The translations under genes were made by a program, and so were the position numbers. 5,663 nucleotides of DNA from the NCBI GenBank assembly GCA_006227965.1, contig SBFL01000394.1, positions 1-5,663 on the forward strand, read 5' to 3'. The notes below the pieces were generated by a model that saw nothing but the letters and a program-made list of their open reading frames with translations, searched no databases and was not told the DNA's origin. Positions 5,502 through 5,663 of the stretch are shown here, piece after piece. How positions within the stretch are numbered: the stretch's first letter is position 1; each line of letters opens with the position of its first letter. The DNA comes from Bacteroidota bacterium (GTDB lineage: Bacteria; Bacteroidota; Bacteroidia; Flavobacteriales; Flavobacteriaceae).

Positions 5502-5663
5502 TTATGCTTTCCCCGCGAGAGAAAAGTCCAGATGTCGTTTTACCAGGTCGGTGTTTTTTACCATGACATTAACCTCGTCACCGAGTTGATACATCTTACC
5601 CCTTCTTTCCCCTACCAGGGCGTATTGTCTTTCATCAAAGGTATAATAATCATCCTTTAAATC
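5502..5663 (-). CDS. rnr: Ribonuclease R, C-terminal end only (gene continues beyond right edge)
   Basis: Reading leftward from the window edge, 53 codons run into a TAA at 5502-5504. The residues (DDYYTFDERQYALVGERRGK, then MYQLGDEVNVMVKNTDLVKR and HLDFSLAGKA) match the end of the RNase R S1 domain, with its usual 'DYY.FDE....VGER....Y.LGD.V.V.V...DL..R.LDF.L' pattern. RNase R is a processive 3'-to-5' exoribonuclease of the RNB family. The catalytic RNB domain lies outside the window and cannot be checked. First visible gene of the leftward group. A VacB-family relative cannot be strictly excluded from 53 residues. Confidence 0.86.
   Translation of the reverse strand, partial: DLKDDYYTFDERQYALVGERRGKMYQLGDEVNVMVKNTDLVKRHLDFSLAGKA

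Overview
The window looks like ordinary chromosomal DNA of a mid-GC member of the Bacteroidota, most likely the Flavobacteriaceae. Three signs point there: a SprB-type adhesin with a 'gliding motility-associated' C-terminal domain next to a PorP/SprF-family gene, which is a type IX secretion (T9SS) signature; promoter boxes of the Bacteroidota TAnnTTTG form; and a GIN-domain (DUF2807) protein beside rnr. Genus cannot be settled from the sequence alone.

Left part (1-3538, + strand): the 3' 2.5 kb of a large cell-surface protein that is open at the left edge. It is built from tandem 79-94-residue modules, each with exactly two cysteines, and ends in a type-B T9SS sorting domain. Ten bases after its stop begins a PorP/SprF-like outer-membrane protein, the expected partner for exporting or anchoring such an adhesin. 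The two very likely form one operon.

Middle (3539-4123): a short dihydroneopterin aldolase gene (folB, folate synthesis) with a TTG start and a good -7 promoter box almost on top of that start. It is followed by an AT-rich perfect inverted repeat, a well-formed -7 box, a tRNA-Cys(GCA) gene, and a strong hairpin with T-runs on both strands. That hairpin separates the rightward genes from the leftward ones.

Right part (4122-5663, - strand): a leftward gene set read as rnr (3' end only, RNase R) -> GIN-domain secreted protein -> LysE/RhtB-family membrane exporter, with gaps of 18 and 6 bases, so probably co-transcribed from a promoter outside the window.

No gene-free stretch exceeds 300 bases; the longest gaps are 61 bases (3539-3599) and 50 bases (3966-4015). 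I see no mobile element, CRISPR array, phage gene or clearly novel system. The most interesting feature is the strict two-cysteine layout of the adhesin modules and its breakdown in the last module.
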